From assembly GCF_009223885.1 (NCBI RefSeq), contig NZ_CP045144.1, forward strand, positions 2,108,001 to 2,172,000: DNA of 64,000 bases. The letters are read 5' to 3'. This document shows positions 9,263-16,970 of this stretch, one piece after another. How positions within the stretch are numbered: position 1 is the stretch's first letter; the number at the start of each line of letters is the position of its first letter. The notes beneath the pieces are model-generated. The model was given only the letters and a program-made list of their open reading frames with translations. It was not told the origin of the DNA and did no database searches. A program made the translations under genes and the position numbers. The DNA is from Ancylobacter sp. TS-1. Its GTDB lineage: Bacteria; Pseudomonadota; Alphaproteobacteria; Rhizobiales; Xanthobacteraceae.

Positions 9263-9864
9263 GTCGGCTGACCGTCTGTCCGTTTGAACTTGGTCGCGGT
9301 AGCAACGCCGTCGCCGCTAATTCCGTCACGCTTGAGGACCTTGATCACAGTGAGGGCGACGATGCGGACATCGAGCACGACGCTGCGGTTGTCGACATAC
9401 CAAACGTCCATCGCGAATTTCTCTTCCCATGAGATAGCGTTGCGCCCGTTCACCTGCGCCCAGCCGGTGATGCCCGGACGCACCTCATGGCGGCGGGCCT
9501 GTTCCGGCGAATAGAGCGGCAGATATTCCATCAGCAAGGGCCGCGGGCCGACAAGGCTCATCTCGCCCTTCAGGACGTTCCACAGCTCGGGGAGCTCATC
9601 GAGGCTCAAGGCGCGCAGGAAGCGCCCGAAGCGGGTCAGGCGCTCGCAATCGAGCAGCAATCGCCCTTCGCTGTCCCGCGCATCGGTCATGGTGCGGAAC
9701 TTGATGATCTCGAACGGCCGGCCGTGCAACCCCGGCCGCGTCTGGCGAAAGAACACCGGCGTGCCCAGCTTCGCCCGGACGAGACACGCAAGAACGACAA
9801 AAACCGGTGCCAGCACGACGAGCAAGACTGCCGCCACGGCAATATCGAAGGCCCGCTTGATCAT
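9259..9864 (-). CDS. Initiating phosphoglycosyl transferase (PglC-like)
   Basis: A 201-residue monotopic phosphoglycosyl transferase, the minimal PglC size. One N-terminal re-entrant hydrophobic helix (FDIAVAAVLLVVLAPVFVVL) is followed by the cytoplasmic catalytic domain. Visible motifs are FFRQTRPGLHG, KFRTMTD, the catalytic Asp-Glu in LSLDELPEL, and VGPRPLL then PGITGWAQVNGRNAISWEEKF. The last segment is strikingly similar to Campylobacter PglC. Such enzymes move a phospho-sugar from UDP-diNAcBac or a related donor to undecaprenyl phosphate. The ATG overlaps the stop of the upstream ligase gene as ATGA; a much longer upstream frame is rejected as shadow coding. Confidence 0.9.
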   Translation of the reverse strand: MIKRAFDIAVAAVLLVVLAPVFVVLACLVRAKLGTPVFFRQTRPGLHGRPFEIIKFRTMTDARDSEGRLLLDCERLTRFGRFLRALSLDELPELWNVLKGEMSLVGPRPLLMEYLPLYSPEQARRHEVRPGITGWAQVNGRNAISWEEKFAMDVWYVDNRSVVLDVRIVALTVIKVLKRDGISGDGVATATKFKRTDGQPT

Positions 9865-11351
9865 GTCCGCGCTCCCGCGCCGGGGGGCCGCGTCGGCCGG
9901 CGCGCCGGCGCGGCGCGCGTGGGGACGGCGGGAGCGGTGGGGGTGCGCGCCTGCCGCGTGGCCCGCGCCAGCGCCTCGGCCGGCGTCATCAGCGCGCAGC
10001 AGGCGGCGAAATAGGCGAGCATGGTGGCAGTGCGCAGCGGATAATCGACGAAGGAATGCAGCATCAGCAGCAGCACCGCCAGCGAGGCGCATTGCTGCAG
10101 CACCAGGAGCCGCGTCGCCCCCTTCTCATCCGGGGCGATCCACAGCCGGTACACGCGCGAGCCGAACCAGACGAGGAACAGCGCCACCAGCAACCCGCCC
10201 GCGAGGCCGGTTTCGAGGAAGAACTCCACCCAGTCGTCATGGGCACGGTTGACATAGTGCGGGCCCAGCGTCGCTGGGCCTTCATAAACGGGGAACACGG
10301 CGGTGAAGGTGCCAAGCCCGGTGCCGAAGGGCAGAGCTTCCAGCGCGGCCTGCAGCGTCGTCTCGTTGAGGGTCGCGCGCATCTGGTCGACAAGGCCGCC
10401 GCCGAAACGGCCGAGAAAGCGGTCGGCACCAAGCTGGCCGACCAGCAGCACCAGCCCCACCAGCACGGCGAGCACGAGGCTGCGCACCCGTCGGGGAGCG
10501 GCGGCACGCCCGCGAAGCACGGCGAGGATCAGCGGCGCCATGACCACGACGCCCGCCAGTCCCAGAAGCAGCAGCAGAATGCCGGCGCGCGAGCGGGCGA
10601 GCGCGATGCCGGCCATGATCAACAGTCCAAGACAGAACGCCCCCGCGAGCCAGATCACCTTGGGCGCGCTCGGGCCCCGATGCCCCAGGACACCGTCGCC
10701 ACGGCCGACCAACCAGGCGACGCCGATGAGGAAGGTCACATAGAGCTGCGCGGCGAAATGGTTGCGGTTGGCGAAGAAGCCCACCGATTCCGAGCGGTTG
10801 CTAATCTCGAAGAAGCGCAGCGCGCTGGCCGGGCCCTGCATCACCTGAAGAATGCCAAGGAAAAGTGCGATGAAGCCGAATACCACCGCCCAGCCGGCGA
10901 ACTGAAGACGCCGCTCCTCATCCATTAGTGCGACCAGCAGAAAAAGCCCAAGCGCGGGTAGAACCGCCTGCAGCGCCGCGCCACTCATTGAAGGATCGAC
11001 CGACGAACTACCAGTCGAGGCAACGTCGACCGCCGTACCTCCGACCGCCAAGAGACGCACCGAAACCCCATGCACTCCCGGCGCACCGAACACAGCAAAA
11101 TACTGAGCCAGCGCGATCAGCAACCCCATACCCACGATACCCGCCCAGCAAACAATACCGAACGTAAGAATCGCCCTTCCGCGGCGCAACTCCAGCCTGT
11201 CAATCCACAGCCAAACTGCTAGCAGAAGGAAGGGAATGGAGAGAAATTGAAGCACCACGTCGGACAGGTAACCTAGGCTGGTCGCGCCGCCGAGAACGAT
11301 GTTCGCAAAAAGCAGAAGGACCGACGCGAGGAACGTCGGCCCTGAACTCAC
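9861..11351 (-). CDS. O-antigen ligase/polymerase (Wzy/WaaL family)
   Basis: A 496-residue inner-membrane protein with about 10-12 hydrophobic segments and the Wzy_C signature region. The large periplasmic loop contains GTGLGTFTAVFPVYEG and HYVNRAHDDWVEFFLETG, the conserved Arg/His-containing stretch of O-antigen ligases and Wzy polymerases. It either polymerises undecaprenyl-PP-linked repeat units or ligates the glycan to an acceptor; sequence alone does not tell which. It is coupled to the PglC-like gene by an ATGA overlap. In a Wzx/Wzy/Wzc-type system polymerase is the likelier role, but no flippase gene was found in the window. Confidence 0.85.
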   Translation of the reverse strand: MSSGPTFLASVLLLFANIVLGGATSLGYLSDVVLQFLSIPFLLLAVWLWIDRLELRRGRAILTFGIVCWAGIVGMGLLIALAQYFAVFGAPGVHGVSVRLLAVGGTAVDVASTGSSSVDPSMSGAALQAVLPALGLFLLVALMDEERRLQFAGWAVVFGFIALFLGILQVMQGPASALRFFEISNRSESVGFFANRNHFAAQLYVTFLIGVAWLVGRGDGVLGHRGPSAPKVIWLAGAFCLGLLIMAGIALARSRAGILLLLLGLAGVVVMAPLILAVLRGRAAAPRRVRSLVLAVLVGLVLLVGQLGADRFLGRFGGGLVDQMRATLNETTLQAALEALPFGTGLGTFTAVFPVYEGPATLGPHYVNRAHDDWVEFFLETGLAGGLLVALFLVWFGSRVYRLWIAPDEKGATRLLVLQQCASLAVLLLMLHSFVDYPLRTATMLAYFAACCALMTPAEALARATRQARTPTAPAVPTRAAPARRPTRPPGAGART

Positions 11352-11379
11352 ATGCGGCTTCTGGAACAGCTTGACCGCC

Positions 11380-11793
11380 TCAGGGGCTGATCGGAATGAA
11401 GCGATTCTTCTTGTTGTCCGAGATTTCGACCGCCGTCCACACGCCGCCGACGAGGATCATGGTCGGCACGACTATCTTGGCGACGTCGTTGGGGACGAAA
11501 GCGCAGCCCGGCGCCTGAATAACCCGCGTGGTGGAGCCGGTAACCGTCACGAGACGCTGGGAGCCGAAATCGACCACGGCATTGCCCGGGCCACGGACGG
11601 CAACCTTGTCACCCGCCTTGAGCGACGAACCGACGGACGCGCTCTTGAAGCCCGCCCCCTGATCGACAACCACATTGCCGACGACCTGGGTCAGCGTGCC
11701 CGACGTCCCGCACGTACCCTGCGCCGCAGCCGAACCCGCGAATCCGAGAATGCCCGCGCAAAGGACAACAACCGCTGATGCCGTGCGCTTCAT
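11380..11793 (-). CDS. Small secreted protein, FecR-like fold possible
   Basis: Product not firmly recognised. The 137-residue protein starts after GAGGGG, 4 bp from the ATG. It has a clear Sec signal peptide (MKRTASAVVVLCAGILGFAGSAAAQG). The mature part has two cysteines and the string GTLTQVVGNVVVDQGAGFKSA followed by LKAGDKVAVRGPGNAVVDFG. That recalls the beta-strand repeats of FecR-type periplasmic domains ('shared secret' of envelope-stress and glycan loci). A hydrophobic segment (IVVPTMILVGGVWTAVEI) near the C-terminus may anchor it. It lies 28 bp before the O-antigen ligase gene and is probably cotranscribed. A cell-envelope role is inferred from location only. Confidence 0.6.
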   Translation of the reverse strand: MKRTASAVVVLCAGILGFAGSAAAQGTCGTSGTLTQVVGNVVVDQGAGFKSASVGSSLKAGDKVAVRGPGNAVVDFGSQRLVTVTGSTTRVIQAPGCAFVPNDVAKIVVPTMILVGGVWTAVEISDNKKNRFIPISP

Positions 11794-12210
11794 TGGCCCC
11801 TCAAGAATTTCGCACCCGCTCACGGATCGAGACGTATGCATATTCATTCTACCGACCCCTTGAGACCACTTTTGCCGTCGAAGGTCAAGCCGCACAGCAC
11901 ACCAGCACGCTTACCAAGAGCATTTTGTAGCGCACGCGGCGAAAATGCAACAGCAAGCAACGCCAAGCCGACCACGTAACTCTCAATCATCGCAATTAAT
12001 CTTCGGTTAAAGCGAATCAATCCCTATAGAGTATCTTGGTATTGGCTTGAGGTATTTTAGTCCGCCTTGACCCTCTCGTTGCGAACAGGAGGCAGGCCGC
12101 CTATAAGCATGCTGCGGTGCTTTGGGCTTCCTGTTCAACACGCATATCGGGGCATCGGCGAACTTGGAAGGCACAGGGGGCCGGCGCGGGGCAACCGTCA
12201 GAATTGAGCG
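11794..12210. other. Divergent intergenic region of the polysaccharide locus
   Basis: About 420 bp separate the minus-strand assembly genes from the plus-strand export genes. The central part (about 11900-12080) is clearly richer in A/T than the surrounding genes, as expected for divergent promoters. No gene, RNA or strong dyad was recognised. This is the natural place for control of both halves of the locus. Confidence 0.45.
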
Positions 12211-13056
12211 ATGATAGATCTTCATACGCATATTCTGCCCGGAATCGACGATGGCGCCCCTGATCTCGCGGTCTCGTTGGAAATGGCGCGGATGCAGGTC
12301 CGGCAGGGCGTCGTCATCGCCGCCTGCACGCCGCACATCCTTCCGGGCGTCTACCACAATTCGGGCAGCAACATCCGCACCGCCGTCGCCCGGCTGCAAC
12401 GGGCGCTCGACGAGGCGGGCATCGCGCTCCGCCTGATAGCCGGCGCCGACAATCACGTGGTGCCGGGCTTTTCCGAGGGGCTCAACAGCGGCCACCTGCT
12501 GACGCTCGCTGATACGCGCTACGCCCTGGTGGAGCCGCCGCACAACGTCGCGCCGGCCCGGCTCGACGATCTGGTCTTCTCCATTCTTTTGGCCAATTAC
12601 GTGCCTATCGTCACCCATCCCGAGCGTCTTCGGTGGGTGGAAGACAGATATGACCTGATCAAACACATGGCGGCCCGCGGCGCGTGGATGCAGGTCACCG
12701 CCGGATCGCTGTCGGGCCGGTTCGGGCGGCGGCCCAAATATTGGGCCGAGAGAATGATGAGCGAGGGAATTGTTCATATCCTCGCAAGCGATGCGCATGA
12801 TACTGTGGAGCGTCCGCCTGATCTCGCGGAGGGACGCCAGGCAGCTGAACGTCTGGTCGGATCAGCCGAGGCCGATCAATTGGTCTTCGGGCGCCCGCGC
12901 GATATAATTTTGGACAAACCGGCCGCCGAGAGCGCGCCGATAGTAGTGGAAAGGTTCGATGACGCTGAGTTGGAAGACGGAAGTCGTGGTGGCGCGCATG
13001 GCCGTACTGGTGATGGCGGCCTTCACGGCCGGCTGCGTCGCCTCTTCGGCAGATAA
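12211..13056 (+). CDS. PHP-type protein-tyrosine phosphatase (CpsB/YwqE family)
   Basis: The 281-residue protein opens with MIDLHTHILPGIDDGAPD, the first metal-binding motif of the PHP superfamily. ACTPHILPG, THPERLRW and LASDAHD carry the remaining metal ligands. These enzymes use Mn or similar metals to remove phosphate from tyrosines of the partner BY-kinase that controls polysaccharide chain length. The kinase gene is two genes downstream. The last 32 codons (DDAELEDGSRGGAHG onward) overlap the next gene in another frame and look low-complexity, so this C-terminal tail may be a recent extension. Confidence 0.87.
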   Translation: MIDLHTHILPGIDDGAPDLAVSLEMARMQVRQGVVIAACTPHILPGVYHNSGSNIRTAVARLQRALDEAGIALRLIAGADNHVVPGFSEGLNSGHLLTLADTRYALVEPPHNVAPARLDDLVFSILLANYVPIVTHPERLRWVEDRYDLIKHMAARGAWMQVTAGSLSGRFGRRPKYWAERMMSEGIVHILASDAHDTVERPPDLAEGRQAAERLVGSAEADQLVFGRPRDIILDKPAAESAPIVVERFDDAELEDGSRGGAHGRTGDGGLHGRLRRLFGR

Positions 13057-13759
13057 GGGCGCCGCCGTCGTCACCGGCTCGACATCGGGCAGCAGCTACG
13101 CCGACTCGCCCGCCGCTTCATCGACGGACGCGATCAAGCCGGCCAGGACCGCCACCGCCGAGGCGGCCAACGAGGCCCGGCTCGCCACCGCCGCCGGAAC
13201 GCCTGGTAGCGACGGCTACCGGGTCGGCGCCCTCGATGTCCTGACGATCAACGTGTTCAAGGTCGACGACCTCAACAAGACGGTCCAGGTGTCGGAAAGC
13301 GGCAAGTTCAGCTTCCCGCTCATCGGCGAGGTCCAGGCCAGCGGCAAGACCGTCAGCGAGATCGAGAAGACCATCGGCAGCCAGCTGGAGACCAATTACC
13401 TGCGCAACCCGCAGGTCACGGTTCTGGTGAAGGAATATAACAGCCACCGCATCACCGTCGAAGGCGCGGTGAAGAAGCCAGGCGTCTTCCCGATGCAGGG
13501 GCCGATGAGCATGCTCCAGGCCATCGCGTCGAGCGGCGGGGTGAACGAGGATTCGGATGGGACGCTGCTGCTGTTCCGCAAGGTCGACGGGCGCACCGGC
13601 GTGGTGCGCTACAGCATGAACGACCTGCGCCAGCAGAAGACGGAGGACCCCGACCTCCAGCCCGGCGACATCGTGATGGTGCCCTCTTCCGACCTCAAGG
13701 TGGGCATGCGGTATCTTCTGCAGACGGCCCCCTTGGCGCGCTCGTTCCTGCTGCTGTAA
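12959..13759 (+). CDS. Polysaccharide export lipoprotein (Wza/BexD family)
   Basis: An outer-membrane polysaccharide export protein of 266 residues. The signal sequence ends in the lipobox FTAGC (Cys near residue 26). A Poly_export domain follows (YRVGALDVLTINVFKVDDL, GKFSFPLIGEVQASGKTVSEIE). A SLBB-type domain follows (HRITVEGAVKKPGVFPMQGPM). GGAAAGG five bases before the ATG supports this start, although the gene then overlaps the phosphatase gene by 98 bp. It is shorter than E. coli Wza and lacks the long C-terminal amphipathic helix region, ending hydrophobically in APLARSFLLL. It should form the outer-membrane exit pore. Confidence 0.88.
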   Translation: MTLSWKTEVVVARMAVLVMAAFTAGCVASSADKGAAVVTGSTSGSSYADSPAASSTDAIKPARTATAEAANEARLATAAGTPGSDGYRVGALDVLTINVFKVDDLNKTVQVSESGKFSFPLIGEVQASGKTVSEIEKTIGSQLETNYLRNPQVTVLVKEYNSHRITVEGAVKKPGVFPMQGPMSMLQAIASSGGVNEDSDGTLLLFRKVDGRTGVVRYSMNDLRQQKTEDPDLQPGDIVMVPSSDLKVGMRYLLQTAPLARSFLLL

Positions 13760-13805
13760 TTGTTTACTGTTATTCTTCCTGCGACGTTTCGGATGGTAGC
13801 ACTTA

Positions 13806-16157
13806 ATGCGCGATGACGGCTTCGATAGAGGTGCGGCCGGGGGCAATCCGCGGCAGTTGCCGGCCATTGCGGAAAATCGCGCCTTGCCCGCCCGCATGGA
13901 CGGCGGCAGCTACGGACCGAGCGGCTATCCCGGCGTCGATCCCGCCCACGAAGTCGAAATCACTGCCCTAATTCACTATCTGATCGGCGTCGCCTGGAAA
14001 TGGCGAATGCTCATTACCGGTACCACCGGCATCTCTTTCGTCATCGCCCTTGTCTATTGCTTCCTAGCGACCCCTCTCTATTCAGCCAACGTCCGCATTC
14101 AGATCGACCGCGAGCCGGGAAAGATCTTCGACGGCGGCTCGACTGCACCCGCCGAACAGGGTGGCACCGAGTTCCAGAAGACGCAGTATGAGTTGCTGAA
14201 GAGCCGTGCCATGTCCGAGCGCGTTGTGTCGGCCCTGGCGCTAGAGCAGGATTCCGGTTTCACTCATCTCTCGCCCGGCCTCATCGGCGGCCTCTTCGAC
14301 CTGTTCTCTGACAAGACACAGGAAGAAGATTCCGTGATCGTCCAGGAGCGTGCGCGGGCCATCGCTGTCGGCCGAATTCAAATGAACGTCTCGATCAGCC
14401 CGGTCGCTGCGTCCCGGCTTGTCGACATCCAGTTCGTCGACACCTCGCCGCTGCGGGCAGCATCCATCGCAAATGCCTATGCCGACGCCTATGTCGCGTC
14501 CAATCTCGACAAGCGGTTCGAGGCCAGCTCCTACGCCAAAGTCTTCCTGGAAGACCAGATCAAGCAGCTCAAGCTCCGGCTGGAAGAATCCGAGAAGGCG
14601 TTGATCGCCTTCGCCGAGAGCGAGAACATGGTCGAGACCAGCGACAAGGTCTCCATCGCCGAAAGCAACCTCGCCGCCGCCAATGCCGCGCTGGGCCAGC
14701 TCATCTCGAACCGTATCCGCGACGAGGAGACCTGGAAGCAGGTGGCGAACACCAACGCCATCAACCTGCCCCAGCTCCTCACCAACAACGTGATCGACGG
14801 GCTACGCACCCAGCGCAACGAACTCAAGCGCGACTACGAGGAGAAGCTGGAGACCTTCAAGCCTGGCTATCCGGCCATGGTGGAGATCTCCAAGAAGATC
14901 GCCGAGATCGACCGCCAGCTCGCCACCGAAGTGAACACCATCCGCAATTCGCTGAAGGCCGCCTATGAATCCTCGGCCAACCAGGAAGCGCAGATGCGCG
15001 GCCGGATCGAGGAACTGCGCGCCGAGGTGATCGACCTGCAGAAGAAGAACGTGCGCTACAGCATTCTGCAGCGCGAGGTGACGTCCAACCGCAACCTCTA
15101 TAACGACCTGCTGCAGCGCTATAAGGAAGTCGACGTCGCCAGCGGCGTCGGTACCAACAACGTCTTCATCGTCGACCGCGCCTTGCCGCCGGGCGGCCCC
15201 TCGCACCCGCGCACCCTTATGGTTCTGGCGGGCGCGCTGGCCCTCGGCCTGCTCGGAGGCTTCGGCGCCGCCAATCTCATCGAGATGTTCGATGACCGCA
15301 TCCGCAGCCCTGAGGACGCGGAGAGGGCGACCGGCCTGCCGGTTCTCGGCATTGTGCCGCACACGGAATTCCCGAACGGGGTCGTCGCCGAGCTCAGCCA
15401 CCCGCGATCGCCGGTGGCGGAAGCCTATCGCTCGCTCGCCACCTCGCTCCAGTTCTCCACTGAGACGGGACTGCCGCGCACCCTCGTGCTCACCAGCGCC
15501 GGCGCCTCGGAAGGCAAGTCCACCACCGCCATCGCGCTGGCGCGGCACTTCGCCATCACCGGCAAGAAGGTGCTGCTCATCGACGCCGACCTGCGCAAGC
15601 CCTCGCTGCACAGCAAGCTCGGCTATGACAACACGGTCGGCCTTTCCAACTGCCTGACCGGCATGGCCACGCTGCGCGACGTGGTACAGCGGACGGACCT
15701 TGCCAACCTTTCCTTCATCGCCTCGGGACCGCTGCCGCCCAATGCCGCCGACATCCTCGGCGGCACGCGCGTGTTCACGCTGATCTCGGTGGTGCTGGAA
15801 ACCTATGATCTCGTCATCTTCGACAGCCCGCCCATGCTCAGCATTGCCGACGCACAGCTCCTCGGCGCGGCCGCGGCGGCCACGATCTTCGTCACCGGCT
15901 CCGGCGACGGCCGCCGGGCCGTGGCCCGCAACGCGCTGCGCCGGCTCCAGCTCGCGCGGGCCCAGACCATCGGCGTGGTGCTGACGAAGTTCGATTTCCG
16001 CAGCGCCCATTACGGCTACGGCTATGGCTATGGTTATGGATATGGCGAGGGTCACGGGCAGGACGAGGGGAACGCCGCGCCGTCCGAGGGCATGAGGTCG
16101 CTCCTGCCCAAGTTCAAGCGCCGCGACTCCCGCTCGAACGAGTCCGAGCTGGTGTAA
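13806..16157 (+). CDS. Polysaccharide co-polymerase and tyrosine autokinase (Wzc/ExoP family)
   Basis: A 783-residue inner-membrane protein of the PCP-2 type. An N-terminal Wzz domain starts near residue 50, with a first TM helix (MLITGTTGISFVIALVYCFL). Long periplasmic coiled coils run to about residue 440, and a second TM helix (LMVLAGALALGLLGGFGAANL) lies near residue 475. The cytoplasmic BY-kinase has Walker A SAGASEGKSTT near 563, Walker A' LLIDADLRKP near 590 and Walker B LVIFDSPPM near 668. The tail contains a run of alternating Gly-Tyr (HYGYGYGYGYGYGEG) near 735-750, the expected autophosphorylation cluster. It controls chain length together with the export lipoprotein and the PHP phosphatase. 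Confidence 0.92.
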   Translation: MRDDGFDRGAAGGNPRQLPAIAENRALPARMDGGSYGPSGYPGVDPAHEVEITALIHYLIGVAWKWRMLITGTTGISFVIALVYCFLATPLYSANVRIQIDREPGKIFDGGSTAPAEQGGTEFQKTQYELLKSRAMSERVVSALALEQDSGFTHLSPGLIGGLFDLFSDKTQEEDSVIVQERARAIAVGRIQMNVSISPVAASRLVDIQFVDTSPLRAASIANAYADAYVASNLDKRFEASSYAKVFLEDQIKQLKLRLEESEKALIAFAESENMVETSDKVSIAESNLAAANAALGQLISNRIRDEETWKQVANTNAINLPQLLTNNVIDGLRTQRNELKRDYEEKLETFKPGYPAMVEISKKIAEIDRQLATEVNTIRNSLKAAYESSANQEAQMRGRIEELRAEVIDLQKKNVRYSILQREVTSNRNLYNDLLQRYKEVDVASGVGTNNVFIVDRALPPGGPSHPRTLMVLAGALALGLLGGFGAANLIEMFDDRIRSPEDAERATGLPVLGIVPHTEFPNGVVAELSHPRSPVAEAYRSLATSLQFSTETGLPRTLVLTSAGASEGKSTTAIALARHFAITGKKVLLIDADLRKPSLHSKLGYDNTVGLSNCLTGMATLRDVVQRTDLANLSFIASGPLPPNAADILGGTRVFTLISVVLETYDLVIFDSPPMLSIADAQLLGAAAAATIFVTGSGDGRRAVARNALRRLQLARAQTIGVVLTKFDFRSAHYGYGYGYGYGYGEGHGQDEGNAAPSEGMRSLLPKFKRRDSRSNESELV

Positions 16158-16160
16158 CCC

Positions 16161-16970
16161 ATGGCGGGCTTCGATGCGCTCGACGCCGCCCTCGCCTTGT
16201 TGAAGGACCCCGTGTCGGTACGGGGCCTACACCGAAAGGCCTTGCCCGAGGGAATTCCCGTCCTGCTGGCCGCCGCCATCGGCGACGAGGAAGTTCTGGC
16301 CGTCGCCGCGCGTCGCGCCGGCAAGACGCACGACGTGCTGCAGGAGGCGGCCAGCTTCTATGTCGAGCAGTCGCTGCTCTCGCCCTCCTCGGACAGCTAC
16401 CGGGTGCTCGGCGGCACGCGCGCCTCGACCCATGACGAGCTGCGGCGGAACATGGCGCTGCTCATGCGCTGGCTGCATCCCGACCTGCAGGCCCTGCGCG
16501 GCACGGCAGCCGCCGCCAATCGCGAGGTGTTCAGCACCCGGGTCACCAACGCCTGGGGCGACCTGAAGACCGACGAACGGCGCGAGAGCTACGACCGCCA
16601 GCACCCAGCGGCGCCTGGCTTCGCGCCCGCTGCGGCCACGCCTGCAGCCCCGGCCGCACCTTCCGTGGCGCCTGCCGCCTCTGCCGCCAAGACGGCCGCG
16701 TCGCCTTCCCGCAAGCCCAAGCGCGCGGCGAGCGCGACTGCCAAGGAGACGGCCAAGCCGGCCAAGCGTGCCGCCGCTCGCAAGCGCGCCGCCAAGCCGG
16801 CCTCAGAAGAGATCCGCATCCCGCCGTCCGACGCGGCGAGCCGGCCGCTGTTTGAACCGCAGCCGCTCATCCACCGCGAACACCGGCGCCCGCGCGTTCT
16901 CGGCGTGCGGCGGATCGAGGGTGCCTCGCTGTGGGTCCGGCTGCTGACCCTGTTCAGGGGCGCGACATGA
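16161..16970 (+). CDS. J-domain-like protein in polysaccharide export operon
   Basis: Not a named family to me. Residues 74-145 read as a J domain: YRVLGGTRAST, then a helix with RWLHPDLQAL carrying the HPD motif at 106-108, then VTNAWGDLKTDERRESYD. The N-terminal 70 residues are helical and unlike DnaJ. Residues about 151-235 are a low-complexity Ala/Pro then Lys/Ala-rich linker, and the C-terminus is basic (HREHRRPRVLGVRR). The gene starts 3 bp after the tyrosine kinase gene and its stop overlaps the next start as ATGA. A role as a local Hsp70/DnaK recruiter for the export complex is a guess from the domain and context. Confidence 0.65.
   Translation: MAGFDALDAALALLKDPVSVRGLHRKALPEGIPVLLAAAIGDEEVLAVAARRAGKTHDVLQEAASFYVEQSLLSPSSDSYRVLGGTRASTHDELRRNMALLMRWLHPDLQALRGTAAAANREVFSTRVTNAWGDLKTDERRESYDRQHPAAPGFAPAAATPAAPAAPSVAPAASAAKTAASPSRKPKRAASATAKETAKPAKRAAARKRAAKPASEEIRIPPSDAASRPLFEPQPLIHREHRRPRVLGVRRIEGASLWVRLLTLFRGAT

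Noticed and set aside
12007..12798. Long minus-strand reading frame opposite the tyrosine phosphatase gene
   Set aside because: Its protein is rich in His, Arg and Val with no domain. It mirrors the PHP gene, whose metal motifs are intact.
14802..16055. 417-codon minus-strand frame opposite the tyrosine autokinase
   Set aside because: High-GC shadow frame; the plus strand holds Walker motifs and a family-length protein.
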